The translations under genes and the position numbers were made by a program. DNA of 64,000 bases from positions 62,001 through 126,000 of the forward strand of contig PQAO01000013.1 in the NCBI GenBank assembly GCA_003104995.1. The letters are read 5' to 3'. Below, in pieces: positions 53,840 to 63,045 of the stretch (positions are counted from its first letter, which is position 1; the number at the start of each line of letters is the position of its first letter). The notes under the pieces are model-generated. The model was not told where the DNA came from. It was given only the letters and a program-made list of their open reading frames with translations, and did not search any database. This DNA comes from Dehalococcoidia bacterium (GTDB lineage Bacteria; Chloroflexota; Dehalococcoidia; Tepidiformales; Tepidiformaceae).

Positions 53840-54421
53840 ATGCCGGGAAAGTCCTCGACGCGTGACCGGATGGTGGCCGCCACGGCCCGCCTACTTCAGC
53901 GGCAGGGTATGGCTGCCACGGGCCTCGCCGAGGTGCTCGATGCGGCGGGAGCCCCCCGGGGCTCCCTCTACCACCACTTCCCCCGCGGCAAGAACCAGCT
54001 CGTGGCCGAAGCCGTCCGCTTCTCCAGCGCCCGCATCACCCGCGCCATCGAGGCCGCAATGGCCACCCCGCGGCCGCTCCCGGAGGCAATCCGCGCTTTT
54101 GCCGCCTTCTACGAGAATTCGCTCTCAACGTCCGGTTTCCGGGACGGTTGCCCGGTCGCCACAACCGCTCTCGAGGCCTCCGGCCTCGGCGCCACCGAGG
54201 TTGAAGCCGCCTGCGCCGAGGCCTTCGCCGCCTGGCAGGAGCCTATCGCGCGCCGCCTGGTGGCCGATGGCCATTCGCCCGATCGCGCGGAAGAGCTCGC
54301 CACCTTTGTCATCGCTTCCCTCGAAGGCGGCCTCCTTCTCGCCCAGAGCGCCCGCGGCATGCAGCCCCTCCACACCGTCGCCTCGAACCTGGCTGCCCTC
54401 CTGCCGCCGGACACCGCTTGA
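53840..54421 (+). CDS. TetR family regulator (LmrA/YxaF-like)
   Basis: 193 aa. HTH at about 24-48: TGLAEVLDAAGAPRGSLYHHFPRGK, where the GSLYHHFPxGK pattern is typical of the LmrA/YxaF branch of TetR. The C-terminal domain has DGCPVATTALE (near 98-108), also seen in that branch. Probable autoregulator and repressor of the divergent crotonase; the ligand may be an acyl-CoA or a drug-like compound. Good family match throughout. Confidence 0.88.
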   Translation: MPGKSSTRDRMVAATARLLQRQGMAATGLAEVLDAAGAPRGSLYHHFPRGKNQLVAEAVRFSSARITRAIEAAMATPRPLPEAIRAFAAFYENSLSTSGFRDGCPVATTALEASGLGATEVEAACAEAFAAWQEPIARRLVADGHSPDRAEELATFVIASLEGGLLLAQSARGMQPLHTVASNLAALLPPDTA

Positions 54422-54449
54422 GCGGGCCGCCCGCTACACTTCATCCCCT

Positions 54450-55085
54450 GTGAATAGCGTCATCCTCGTCAACGGTCCCGGTGGCCAGGGCAGAGTGGTC
54501 CTCGATGCGCTCCAGGCCTCCGGCCGCCACGTCACCGGTGTGCTCGACGACATCCTGCAACCCGGCGCGACCGTCCTCGGCGCCGATGTACTCGGACCCG
54601 TGTCTTCATGGAAGCGCCGGCTCGACGCCGGTTATGAGTTGGTCGTCGTCACGGGCAACCCGGCACTCCGCCGCGACCTCGCGGAGGACATCCTGGCCGC
54701 CGGGGGCCTGCTCGCCCGGGTCGTCCACCCGTCGGCAACCGTCTCGCGCCATGCGAGCCTCGGGCGCGGGGTCATCATCCTCGCCGGCTCCGTCGTCGGC
54801 CCCGATGCCACCATCGGCGACTACGCGCTCCTCAACGCCAACTGCGCGGTCGACCACGACTGTGTCCTCGGCTCGGGCGTTACCTTCGGCCCGGGAGTCA
54901 CGCTCGCCGGGGTCGTCACCGTCGGCGATAGCGCCTTCATCGGTGCCGGCGCCACCATCATGCCCGGCGTCACCATCGGTGAGAACGCGGTTGTCGGCGC
55001 GGGCTCCGTCGTCATCCGCCCGGTCCCCGCGGGCGCCACGGTGGCCGGAAACCCGGCCAGGCCGCTCGCCGGGAGGTCTGCGTAA
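54450..55085 (+). CDS. NeuD/PglD-like sugar O-acyltransferase
   Basis: 211 aa. N-terminal PglD-type domain (ILVNGPGGQGRVVLDAL, 5-21), then a left-handed beta-helix of hexapeptide repeats (VHPSATVSRHASLG onward) with NANCAVDHDCVLGSG, whose His is the catalytic base in PglD. The end VAGNPARPLAGRSA is the usual acyltransferase cap. It would acetylate an amino sugar or polyol for surface glycans. No other glycan genes are near. GTG start; TACACT is 9 nt upstream. Confidence 0.85.
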   Translation: MNSVILVNGPGGQGRVVLDALQASGRHVTGVLDDILQPGATVLGADVLGPVSSWKRRLDAGYELVVVTGNPALRRDLAEDILAAGGLLARVVHPSATVSRHASLGRGVIILAGSVVGPDATIGDYALLNANCAVDHDCVLGSGVTFGPGVTLAGVVTVGDSAFIGAGATIMPGVTIGENAVVGAGSVVIRPVPAGATVAGNPARPLAGRSA

Positions 55086-55092
55086 CCCCCGC

Positions 55093-56415
55093 CTACTCGG
55101 TCCTGGCGAACGCCCGCTCCAGGTCCGCCCGGTGGTCCGGGTGGGCGATGTGGATGAGCTCCCGGGCACGCTGGCGGTCGCTTTTCCCGAACAGGCTCGC
55201 CACCCCGAACTCCGTCACCACGTAGTCCGCGAACTGCCGTGGCACCGTCACCACCGTCCCCGGCGGATGCTGCGCGACAATCCGGCTGACCGATTCCTCT
55301 TTCGCCGCCGCGGGCAGGATCGTCACGCTCCGGCCGTTCTTCGCCAGGGTCGCGCCGATCACGAACTCCAGCTGCCCGCCCGGCCCGCTCCACATGTCCG
55401 CCCCGATCGACTCGGCCGCAATCTGCCCGGTCAGGTCTACCGTCATCGCGTTGTTGATCGCCACCATGTTGTCGTGCGCCGCGATGAGCTGGATGTCGTT
55501 GGTGTAGTGCACCTCATGCACCTCGTACACCGGGTTTTCGTGGATGAAGTCGATCTCCTCCGGAGTCGTCGCCGAAAGCGCCGTGGCAACGAACTTCCCC
55601 GGGTGACGGCTCTTCCGCGACCCCGTGATCACTCCCTTATAGACCAGGTCGTTGAGCCCCGGCGTCGAAACCTCGCTGTGCACGCCCAGGTCCACCAGCC
55701 CGTCGAACGCCCCGTTTTTCGCCAGTTGCAGCGTCATCATCCCGGTCCCGATCTGGATGGTGTCGCCGTGCTTCACGATCTCGTTGATGTAGCCCGCGAT
55801 CGCCTTCGGAAATGGCGTTGCATCCCGCGCCAGCCGTGCCGGAGCCGTCTCGCCGCCATCCACGAACGCGTCGATCTCCGAGACGTGGATCCGGTTCGTG
55901 CCGCCCGTCTGCGGATACCCCGGGAACACCTCCGCCAGCACCGTCCGCGCCCGCTGCGCGTACGACAGCTTGTTCCAGAGGCTCGTCCCGAAACTGCAGA
56001 ACCCGAACCGGTCCGGCGGGGAAACGCCGATCAGCGTGACATCGCAGCCGAACACGCCGCCGCCCCGCTCGTCCTCCGGTTTGAACCGCCGGCTGAACGG
56101 CACCGACACAAAGTCCGTCGCGCCCCGCAGCATCGACTGGCGCGCGATCGCCGTGTTGAACAGCTCCACGTGTGTCCGGAACGCCGGGTGTCCCGGCTCG
56201 TACCAGCCCGGGTCGACAAACGGCGCGCATGAGAGGATGTCGATGTCGCTCAGCTCGTCCCGCCGGTCCCAGATCGCGTGGCACAGGTTTGGCGTAATCG
56301 AACCGATGGGGATGACGATGGTGTCGCCCGGGCGCACGAGTGCGGCCGCCTCGGCGGGCTCCACCAGCTTCGATGCGTAGTCTTCGGGCCAGTTGGCGTA
56401 GCGGGAGTCGTTCAT
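55093..56415 (-). CDS. Acetyl-CoA hydrolase/class I CoA-transferase
   Basis: 440 aa, family I CoA-transferase (Cat1/4-hydroxybutyrate CoA-transferase type, PF02550/PF13336). GVHSEVSTPG supplies the catalytic Glu (Ser-Glu), and IGATLAKNGRSVTILPAAAKEESVSRIV matches the C-terminal domain. It would move CoA between acetyl-CoA and a short acid or hydrolyse acetyl-CoA. A different fold from the CaiB/BaiF enzymes in this window. TATACT lies 9 nt before the ATG. Confidence 0.88.
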   Translation of the reverse strand: MNDSRYANWPEDYASKLVEPAEAAALVRPGDTIVIPIGSITPNLCHAIWDRRDELSDIDILSCAPFVDPGWYEPGHPAFRTHVELFNTAIARQSMLRGATDFVSVPFSRRFKPEDERGGGVFGCDVTLIGVSPPDRFGFCSFGTSLWNKLSYAQRARTVLAEVFPGYPQTGGTNRIHVSEIDAFVDGGETAPARLARDATPFPKAIAGYINEIVKHGDTIQIGTGMMTLQLAKNGAFDGLVDLGVHSEVSTPGLNDLVYKGVITGSRKSRHPGKFVATALSATTPEEIDFIHENPVYEVHEVHYTNDIQLIAAHDNMVAINNAMTVDLTGQIAAESIGADMWSGPGGQLEFVIGATLAKNGRSVTILPAAAKEESVSRIVAQHPPGTVVTVPRQFADYVVTEFGVASLFGKSDRQRARELIHIAHPDHRADLERAFARTE

Positions 56416-56500
56416 GGAAGGCGAAGTATACGTGGCTGCTCACGTTGCGGTTGGTCAGCGCGGCCCCCGCCGTGCCGGCACCCTGTTGCCCCGGATCTGC

Positions 56501-56506
56501 CACAAT
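56501..56506 (+). promoter_or_regulatory. -10 hexamer of leaderless promoter (DinB protein)
   Basis: CACAAT ends 7 nt before the ATG at 56514; no SD. Confidence 0.45.
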
Positions 56507-56513
56507 CTCACGC

Positions 56514-57074
56514 ATGACTCAGCCTCCCAACCTCCCCGGCATGGGCAACCCGCCCACCCTCCAGGCGCAGCTTTCCACCGTCACCGGCCGGGTCCTGCTC
56601 TACTGCGACCGGGCTGTCGAGGGCCTCACCGTGGAGCAGCTCTGCGACACCCGCGGCGGCGTCACCAACAGCATCGGCTGGGACGTCTGGCACGTCGTCC
56701 GCACGATCGACAACATCATTCACTTCGTTTTCGATCGCGAGCAGCCGGTCTGGCTCAAGCACAGCTTTCACGAGCGCTGGAGCCTGCCCCGGGTCGACCA
56801 GGGCACCGGCCAGGACCCGGACGACGCCTACAGCATGAGATTCCCACCGCCGGAGGAGTTCAACACCTACACCCTGGCGGTGCTCGAAGCGATCGTCCCG
56901 CGGATCGCCACCATGAGCGATGCGTACCTCGCCGAGGTCCAGGCCATCCGCCCGTGGGGCCCCATCCCCCGCGTGGAGGCGATCCTTCACGGCCTCATCG
57001 GCCATGGGAACGGCCACCTCGGCCGTGCCAGCTACGCTCGCACCCTCTTCGGCCTCAAAGGCCTCCCCTACTGA
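56514..57074 (+). CDS. DinB family protein
   Basis: 186 aa, DinB/YfiT four-helix fold: helix 1 to SIGWDVWHVVRTIDNI with His60 and a late HGLIGHGNGHLGRA supplying the other two metal-ligand His. Family members are metal-binding thiol transferases or DNA-damage-inducible proteins. Unlike the rubredoxin fusion at 6571-7521 it has no Cys ribbon. Function not assignable. It overlaps no neighbour and precedes the convergent NnrS-like gene by 24 nt. Confidence 0.78.
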   Translation: MTQPPNLPGMGNPPTLQAQLSTVTGRVLLYCDRAVEGLTVEQLCDTRGGVTNSIGWDVWHVVRTIDNIIHFVFDREQPVWLKHSFHERWSLPRVDQGTGQDPDDAYSMRFPPPEEFNTYTLAVLEAIVPRIATMSDAYLAEVQAIRPWGPIPRVEAILHGLIGHGNGHLGRASYARTLFGLKGLPY

Positions 57075-57098
57075 TCACCCGGGACGAAAGGGGGCGCT

Positions 57099-58469
57099 TC
57101 ACTTCCTGGCCAACGTCTCCAGCGCTCGCCTCGTGGCCGGCTCGGCCCGCACCGCCCGCAGCACGCTCACGGCAAAGATCGCGATCGCCAGCCACGCGAG
57201 CGCTCCCGCCGTCGCCGCCGAGTGCATGCGCGCGTCATAGCTGATCTGCTCCGCCAGCAGCGCCGAGCCCCCCCGCAACACCAGCGCCCCCAGCAAGAGC
57301 CAGAACGGCGCCCGCTCGTAGAGCTTCGGCACCCCGGACTCGGTCCGTTCGAGCGCGAATACCGGCGCCACCAGCCGGGCCATCCCCAGGATCAGCATCG
57401 TCACGAGCCCGATACCCACCACGTGCCGCGCCGCGTCGCGCGCCGCAAACTCGGCGTACTCGGCATCCAGCGCCGTCTGTGCGCCGGCCCACACCAGCAA
57501 AACCCCGGCAACCACCGCCGCGATGTTCGCCCCCAGCACGAACCGCGCCGCCGGCTTCGCGCGTGGCCGCAGCCGCTTCGCCTGCCCCCACACCGACCCC
57601 GCGATCACCGGCAGCCAGACCATCCCCGCCCCGGCAAGCGCCATCCCTGAGCCGCTCAACCGGGCTGCCGTCTCACCTTCGAAGAGCAGCGAGAGCGCCA
57701 CCAGCGCGGCCCCCGCGTTGTACGCCACACCGGGCACCACCGCCTGCCGCCACGTTGGCGTCTTCCGGCCGAAGAAGATCGGCACACTCCGGCTCTGCAC
57801 GCTCCAGATGAAGTTCCCGATCGGCCCGAGCAACACCACCCAGGTCATCACGTCGTCCCACGCCACCGGCGCGAGCCCTTCGTTCCTCGCCGCCCGCACC
57901 CCCCACGCCAACAGCATCGCTGCCAGCACTGCCCACCACGCCGTCCCCGCCCACGCGAAGTACCGCCACGGGTCGCGCGCCTTGCGCCCCTTCCCCAGCG
58001 TCCACGCCAGGATCGCTGCGACCCCGGCCGCCCCAACCGCCGAAAGCACGCCGATCGCCGCGGCCGTAGCTTCCGCCAGGGTCCCCGTTGCCCACGGTTG
58101 CAGTGTCATCCTGAGTGCCACCGGCAGACCCAGAGCAGCCAGTAGCGGCAGGGTGACGTTCCGCCCCACCGGCGGCCGCCCCGCGAACCGCGGCATCAGC
58201 CGCACCGCCATGCCCGCGACGAACAACCCCGCCCAGCCCTGCACCTGCACCCACCCGTGCGCCTGGATCAGCCACGGGACCCGGCCCTGCCCGCCCACCG
58301 CTCCCGTTGCCGCCAGCGGCATCCAGACCGCCATGAGGAATCCGCCGCCAAGTGCCGCCGCAAGCGCCGCCGCGATAAACCCCAGGTAGGAGCGGTCCTC
58401 CACTGCCGGCGTCACGCCGGCATTCCGGGAGAGTGGTGGTTCGAGCGCGATCTCGTCCGCATTCGCCAT
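57099..58469 (-). CDS. NnrS-like multi-span membrane protein
   Basis: 456 aa, about 12 membrane spans. LIQAHGWVQVQGWAGLFVAGMAVRLMPRFAG near 67-97 resembles the His-rich, Arg-ending loop of NnrS and of related heme-copper membrane proteins; FIWSVQSRSVPIFFG and ARHVVGIGLVTMLI with His lie in later spans. NnrS helps relieve nitric-oxide stress. No nitrite or NO reductase is near. Assignment is at family level only. Confidence 0.7.
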   Translation of the reverse strand: MANADEIALEPPLSRNAGVTPAVEDRSYLGFIAAALAAALGGGFLMAVWMPLAATGAVGGQGRVPWLIQAHGWVQVQGWAGLFVAGMAVRLMPRFAGRPPVGRNVTLPLLAALGLPVALRMTLQPWATGTLAEATAAAIGVLSAVGAAGVAAILAWTLGKGRKARDPWRYFAWAGTAWWAVLAAMLLAWGVRAARNEGLAPVAWDDVMTWVVLLGPIGNFIWSVQSRSVPIFFGRKTPTWRQAVVPGVAYNAGAALVALSLLFEGETAARLSGSGMALAGAGMVWLPVIAGSVWGQAKRLRPRAKPAARFVLGANIAAVVAGVLLVWAGAQTALDAEYAEFAARDAARHVVGIGLVTMLILGMARLVAPVFALERTESGVPKLYERAPFWLLLGALVLRGGSALLAEQISYDARMHSAATAGALAWLAIAIFAVSVLRAVRAEPATRRALETLARK

Positions 58470-58604
58470 ACAGTCAGTTCGCGCCGCGGGCGCGGATGCG
58501 AGTTCCGGTCGGTGTCATGCTGCCAGTCTACCGGCGCGGGCGGTCATGGGGGGGCCGGTGCTGTCTTTGGGAGGCGCATCCGGGGATGCCCGCGCCCATG
58601 GCGT

Positions 58605-58958
58605 CTACGCGACGAAGAAGTTGACCGTCTGTTCGAGTTCGTCGAGGTCGAACGGCTTCGGCAGCACGCGGGCCACCCGCCGTGTCCGTGGGTCATCCTG
58701 CTCCAGCGTGCCCTCACCGGTCATGAGCACCACCGGCGGTACCGGCCCGCCAGACTGTTCGAGCGAGCTCACGACCCGCATCCCATCGCCATCGGCCAAA
58801 TTCAGGTCCAGGAGCACAAGGTCGAACGTGCCGGCCGCGAGCTGTTCCATGGCCTCGGCCGCACTCTGGACCCCCACCACATCGTGCCCGGCATTCGCCA
58901 GCACCTGCTTGATGAGGCGCGAGATGGTCCGTTCGTCTTCCGCAAGCAGAATCTTCAT
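58605..58958 (-). CDS. Stand-alone response regulator receiver
   Basis: 117 aa, one REC domain: LLAEDER (Glu7, Asp8), phospho-Asp51 in LVLLDLNL, Thr/Ser in VVLMTGEG and Lys in VLPKPFD. No output domain. It starts 4 nt after the stop of the histidine kinase on the same strand, so the two act as a pair or as part of a relay. Targets unknown. Confidence 0.85.
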   Translation of the reverse strand: MKILLAEDERTISRLIKQVLANAGHDVVGVQSAAEAMEQLAAGTFDLVLLDLNLADGDGMRVVSSLEQSGGPVPPVVLMTGEGTLEQDDPRTRRVARVLPKPFDLDELEQTVNFFVA

Positions 58959-58962
58959 CGGT

Positions 58963-59646
58963 TCAACCACGCGAACCGCCCCCATTCGCCTGCAGCGGTA
59001 ACGCGACAGTGAATGTCGCGTATCGCTCGGCTCGCGCAGAGTGTACGGACCCGGCCATTGCTAGCACAAGCTGCCGCGCCCGAAAAAATGAGAATCCAGC
59101 ATCCGCGCCGATCGCCCGCGGGTCTCCCCCCGGCTCCCCGCTCGTGAACCTGAGCACCACGGCCTCGCTCCCGGCTTCCGATTCAAGCCGGACCAGCCCG
59201 CTCCCATCTCCGAGCCGGTTGGCCGATTGCGCAAATCCGGCAATCGTCCGGACCAGCCGGGGCGCATCCCACGGGCCCTGCAACGTTTCTTCGGACTCCA
59301 CCGCCAGCTCCGGGTGGCCGTCGAGCAACTCCTGCGCCGCCGCGATCGCGCTTCCGAGGTCGCACGGGCCGGTCGCCAGTGTCAGGCGGCCCCGCTCCAG
59401 CCGCGAGGTCTCCTGCAGATCGTCAGCAAGAGACTGCAGGTCTTCCACCGAGACCCGCAGCATGTCTGCCAGCTCGGCATCCAGGATCAGCTGGCCGTCC
59501 TGCGCCTGCCTCCGGGCGAGCTCCATCACCATCTTGATCGAGGTCAGCGGCGTGCGGATTTCGTGCGCGAACGCGCCGAGCGACTCCCGCCGGAAGTGCT
59601 CTGCATCCTCAAACTCACCCGATCGCTCGATGGTCGCCATTTGCAC
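58963..59646 (-). CDS. Histidine kinase with degenerate ATPase domain
   Basis: 227 aa. The dimerisation/phosphoacceptor helix is intact: FAHEIRTPLTSIKMVMELARR (H-box, near 26-46). The HATPase part (about 90-225) keeps the general fold (ARQLVLAMAGSVHS near 190-203) but not the nucleotide motifs: the N-box region reads TIAGFAQSANRLG, the DxGxG loop reads SGEPGG, and GxGLGL reads AGFSFF. It may be a phosphotransfer-only or allosteric protein rather than an autokinase. GTG (59646) or ATG (59640) start; CATACT lies 8 nt upstream of the former. Confidence 0.78.
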   Translation of the reverse strand: MQMATIERSGEFEDAEHFRRESLGAFAHEIRTPLTSIKMVMELARRQAQDGQLILDAELADMLRVSVEDLQSLADDLQETSRLERGRLTLATGPCDLGSAIAAAQELLDGHPELAVESEETLQGPWDAPRLVRTIAGFAQSANRLGDGSGLVRLESEAGSEAVVLRFTSGEPGGDPRAIGADAGFSFFRARQLVLAMAGSVHSARAERYATFTVALPLQANGGGSRG

Positions 59647-59693
59647 CCGCCGAAAGTATGCCCGTTTCGGAAGCGCCGCAATAAGGAAACGCC

Positions 59694-60647
59694 CTATGCG
59701 ATTTCCCCGTGCGGGCCGCTCTCTGCCAGCGGGACCATCGTGATACTACCCCCGCCGGTCCCTCGTGGGCTAAGTCCCGGTCCCCGCGCGGAGTTCGCTT
59801 GCTCCTCCGCATGGTACGAACTCCGCACCAGCGGCCCCGCCTCCACGTGCCGGAACCCCATCGCATTCGCCGCCACCTTGAGATCGGCGAACTCCTCCGG
59901 GCTCCAGTAGCGCGCGATGGGGAGGTGCGCCGGCGTTGGCTGCAAATACTGGCCCACGGTCAGCACCTCGACGCCGTGTGCCGCCAGGTCTTCGAATACC
60001 TGCAGTAACTCGGCCTTCGTCTCGCCCAGCCCAACCATCAGGCCGCTCTTGCTCACCGTCCCGGGGTCCAGCTCCTTTGCTCGCTTCAGCAGCTCAAGCG
60101 ACCTCGAGTACACGGCCTGGGGACGCACCTCGCGATAGAGCCGCGGCACGGTTTCGGTGTTGTGGTTCAGGATTTCAGGTTGCGCTGCAAGCACTGTGCT
60201 CAGCGCTGCCCAATCGCCCTTGAAGTCGGGAATCAGTACCTCGATCGTCGTCTCCGGTGAGAGCTGCCGGGTCCAGCGGATTGTCTCCGCGAAGATACCC
60301 GCGCCGCCATCCGGCAGTTCGTCGCGGTTCACGCTCGTAATCACCGCGTGGCGCAATCCCATCCGCTGGATCGCCAGGGCCACCCGCCGCGGCTCGCCCG
60401 TGTCCACCGTCCCCGGCCGCCCGGTCTTCACCGCGCAGAACCCGCACGAACGCGTGCACGTATCCCCGAGGATCATGAAGGTCGCCGTACCCCGGCTCCA
60501 GCATTCGCCGATGTTCGGGCAGCGCGCTTCTTCGCAGACGGTGTGGAGTTCCTGGCTCCGCATCAGCTCTTGCAGTTCGCCGAACTTCCCGCCCGTTGGG
60601 AAGCGCACGCGAAGCCAGGGCGGCCGTTCCGGGTGCCGAATTGCCAT
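59694..60647 (-). CDS. lipA: Lipoyl synthase
   Basis: 317 aa radical-SAM enzyme inserting sulphur into octanoyl groups. The auxiliary cluster Cys38-Cys43-Cys49 ([12 protein letters not shown]) and the SAM cluster Cys64-Cys68-Cys71 (CTRSCGFC) are present, as is the C-terminal RSSY motif (about 275-278) needed for the auxiliary [4Fe-4S] serine ligand. A 39-residue tail follows. ATG at 60647 is the family start; CACAAT is 6 nt upstream. The lipB partner is not in the window. Confidence 0.96.
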   Translation of the reverse strand: MAIRHPERPPWLRVRFPTGGKFGELQELMRSQELHTVCEEARCPNIGECWSRGTATFMILGDTCTRSCGFCAVKTGRPGTVDTGEPRRVALAIQRMGLRHAVITSVNRDELPDGGAGIFAETIRWTRQLSPETTIEVLIPDFKGDWAALSTVLAAQPEILNHNTETVPRLYREVRPQAVYSRSLELLKRAKELDPGTVSKSGLMVGLGETKAELLQVFEDLAAHGVEVLTVGQYLQPTPAHLPIARYWSPEEFADLKVAANAMGFRHVEAGPLVRSSYHAEEQANSARGPGLSPRGTGGGSITMVPLAESGPHGEIA

Positions 60648-60653
60648 ACTTCG

Positions 60654-60659
60654 ATTGTG
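60654..60659 (-). promoter_or_regulatory. -10 hexamer of leaderless promoter (lipA)
   Basis: CACAAT on the minus strand, 6 nt before the ATG at 60647; no SD. Confidence 0.45.
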
Positions 60660-60690
60660 GCTGCTGGCGCCGGGCCTGTCGATCCGCCGC

Positions 60691-61200
60691 TTACCGCCGC
60701 GAGGTGGCCACCACCGCGGCGACCTTCTCATCCACTCCCCCGAACCACTCCCGGTAGTCGCTCACGTTCCGCATGCGCACTGCCTCGCGCCCGGCAGCCG
60801 TGTGTTCGATAAGCGCGGCCAGCGCCGCATCGAACTTCTGGTCGAACTCAGCCAGCGAGGCCGCCGGGGCGGATAGCTCCTGGAGGCCCCGGGCCGTGCA
60901 AATCGTTTCGTCCGCATACGCGATGAAGTCTGGCCGGAACTCCTCCCGCCGGTAGAAAGTGTCTTCGGCGTACTTCGCGCGCAGTTCCTCCCGCGCGCTG
61001 TACAGAGCGCCCGCCCCATTCCGGATCCGCGAGAAGTAGGCCTGGACCGAAACTGCCCCCTGCGTCGTGCGAGATGTCGGCAGCGGCGCTGGTGTCGCGC
61101 ACACGGGTTCCTCCGGGATCCCGCTGGCCGGAGTCCCGCATGCCGTTGCGGCCAGCGCCATCACCGCCAGTGCCGCAGCCCCGAGCCAGCCGCCCATCAT
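60691..61200 (-). CDS. Putative lipoprotein
   Basis: 169 aa. Signal peptide with lipobox ATAC at about 18-21 ([14 protein letters not shown]), then a helical, Glu/Lys/Ala-rich body with no recognised domain. It starts inside the stop of the RdgB gene (4-nt ATGA overlap), so it is co-translated with it. Function unknown. Confidence 0.75.
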   Translation of the reverse strand: MMGGWLGAAALAVMALAATACGTPASGIPEEPVCATPAPLPTSRTTQGAVSVQAYFSRIRNGAGALYSAREELRAKYAEDTFYRREEFRPDFIAYADETICTARGLQELSAPAASLAEFDQKFDAALAALIEHTAAGREAVRMRNVSDYREWFGGVDEKVAAVVATSRR

Positions 61201-61829
61201 CCGCCACGCTCCAACAGGTGAGCGGCTGCCGCCTTCACTGCCTGCGCCCGGTGGCTGATCCGGTCTTTTTCCTCATCGCTCACTTCCGCCTGCGTCCGCC
61301 CATCCTCCAGGACGAACACCGGGTCATACCCGAACCCGCGCTCGCCCCGCGGCTCGCAACCGATCTTCCCCTCCTGGACGCCTTCGAAGGTCACGGGCTC
61401 GCGCCCCGCCTCGCGAAACGCCACCGCGACTACCGCCCGGTACCGCGCGGTCCGCCGCTCCTGGGGCACCCCGGCCAGTTCGCTCAACAGCCACTGAACC
61501 CGCCCCCGGTCGTCCAGCCCGGGCCCACCGTAACGCGCCGAGTACATCCCCGGCCCGCCAGCGAGCGCATCGACCTCTATCCCCGAGTCATCCGCCAGGG
61601 CCATCATCCCACCCGCTGCCGCGAACGCCCGCGCTTTGATCACGGCGTTCTCGGCGTAGCTTGCGCCGTTTTCTTCGACGTCTATGGCGACGCCCAGCTC
61701 GGCCGGAGTCACCGCCACGAATCCGAACGGTTCGAGCAGCCTCCGGAACTCCCGCACCTTGCCCGGGTTGTTCGTCGCCAGCAATATCCGCCGGCCACTG
61801 TCCGCCGGTCCTCCCAGGTGAACTCCCAT
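61197..61829 (-). CDS. rdgB: RdgB/HAM1 family non-canonical purine NTP pyrophosphatase
   Basis: 210 aa, family signatures in order: LLATNNPGKVREF near 17-29 (SxNxxK), ALADDSGIEVDAL near 80-92 with the catalytic Asp pair, GMYSARYGG and FGYDPVFV. It would hydrolyse ITP/dITP/XTP to the monophosphate, cleaning the nucleotide pool. ATG at 61829 is chosen for family N-terminus. First gene of an operon with the lipoprotein. Confidence 0.92.
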   Translation of the reverse strand: MGVHLGGPADSGRRILLATNNPGKVREFRRLLEPFGFVAVTPAELGVAIDVEENGASYAENAVIKARAFAAAGGMMALADDSGIEVDALAGGPGMYSARYGGPGLDDRGRVQWLLSELAGVPQERRTARYRAVVAVAFREAGREPVTFEGVQEGKIGCEPRGERGFGYDPVFVLEDGRTQAEVSDEEKDRISHRAQAVKAAAAHLLERGG

Positions 61830-61957
61830 CTGGAGAGTTTGGCCGAATCCGGGCATCCCGGGCAACGGAAGGCAAGCCCGCCGTGCCTGCTCGCGCCGTG
61901 CCCTCACGCCTGTGCTAGAGTTCGCGCCCACACCTTTTGCCCGAGGCGGACAACCCT

Positions 61958-62995
61958 ATGAAAGCCATGGTCCTTCGCGGGAAGAGCCTTGCAGTCGAAT
62001 CTGTCCAGCAGCCCGTGCCCGGTCCCGGACAGGTGCTCGCCAGGGTCTTGGCCTGCGGCATCTGCGGCTCCGACCTCCACGCCGCGAAGTACATGGACGA
62101 CATGATCGCCGCCTCCCGGATGAGCGGAAGCGTCGCCTGGGACACCCAGGACCAGGACGCCGGCATCGTGATGGGCCACGAGTTTGTCGCCGAAGTCGTC
62201 CAGGCCGGTCCGGGCGCCGAGGCCTGGGCGCCGGGCACGCGCGTCACCTCCATCCCCGTCCTGATCGACCCCGCCGCGCCCAACGGCATGGTGGCGATCG
62301 GCTACAGCACGAAGTTCCCCGGCGCCTACAGCGAATACGTGCTCATGAGTGCCCCAATGCTCCTGAAGGTCCCCGATTCGGTCTCCGATCGCGTGGCCGC
62401 CACCACGGAGCCCTGCGCTGTCGGCCTCCACGCCGTCCGCGAAGCCCGCATGCAGCCCGGCGAAAGCGCCATCGTGATGGGCGCCGGCCCCATCGGCCTC
62501 ATGACCCTCCTCTGGCTCAAGAAGGAAGGCGCCAAGCATGTGACGGTCTCCGAGTACGCGGCGCCCCGCCGCGCGCTCGCCAGCCAACTGGGTGCCGACC
62601 TCGTCGTCAACCCCGCCGAACAGGACCTCGCCGCCATCGCGCTCGAGGCCACAGGCGCTCCCACGCCCGTCGTCTTCGAATGCGTCGGCGTTGAGGGCAC
62701 CCTCCGCCAGGCGATGGAGCTCGCCGGACGCCTGGGCCGCGTCGTTGTCGTCGGCGTCTGCATGAAGGAAGACCGCATCTTTCCCATGGTGGGGATCAAC
62801 AAGCAACTGACCCTCCAGTTCGTCCTCGGCTACACCCCGGCCGAGTACGCCGAGGCGCTTGCCGCCCTTGGTGATGGCAGCATCGATACCTCGCCGATGG
62901 TCACTCGCACCGTCGGTATCGATGAACTCCCATCTGCCTTCGAAGCCCTCGCCGACCCGCATGATTGCAAGGTGGTATTGCTCCCAAACGGCTAG
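61958..62995 (+). CDS. Medium-chain zinc alcohol dehydrogenase family protein
   Basis: 345 aa MDR protein. Catalytic-zinc ligands: Cys in CGICGSDLH near residue 34 and the MGHEF His/Glu near 75-77. Coenzyme motif VMGAGPIGLM near 178 marks the Rossmann fold; the charge after it (Glu in SEY) favours NAD. The four-Cys structural-zinc lobe of classic ADH is absent (that region reads TSIPVLIDPAAPNG), as in quinone-reductase-like and some polyol MDRs. Substrate unknown. ATG at 61958; divergent from rdgB. Confidence 0.88.
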   Translation: MKAMVLRGKSLAVESVQQPVPGPGQVLARVLACGICGSDLHAAKYMDDMIAASRMSGSVAWDTQDQDAGIVMGHEFVAEVVQAGPGAEAWAPGTRVTSIPVLIDPAAPNGMVAIGYSTKFPGAYSEYVLMSAPMLLKVPDSVSDRVAATTEPCAVGLHAVREARMQPGESAIVMGAGPIGLMTLLWLKKEGAKHVTVSEYAAPRRALASQLGADLVVNPAEQDLAAIALEATGAPTPVVFECVGVEGTLRQAMELAGRLGRVVVVGVCMKEDRIFPMVGINKQLTLQFVLGYTPAEYAEALAALGDGSIDTSPMVTRTVGIDELPSAFEALADPHDCKVVLLPNG

Positions 62996-63032
62996 AAATA
63001 CCATCGCGCCTCCACGACTGCTCGCGCACCTG

Positions 63033-63038
63033 TAGTCT
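63033..63038 (+). promoter_or_regulatory. -10 hexamer of leaderless promoter (antiporter)
   Basis: TAGTCT ends 7 nt before the TTG at 63046; no SD. Confidence 0.45.
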
Positions 63039-63045
63039 TTGAGCG

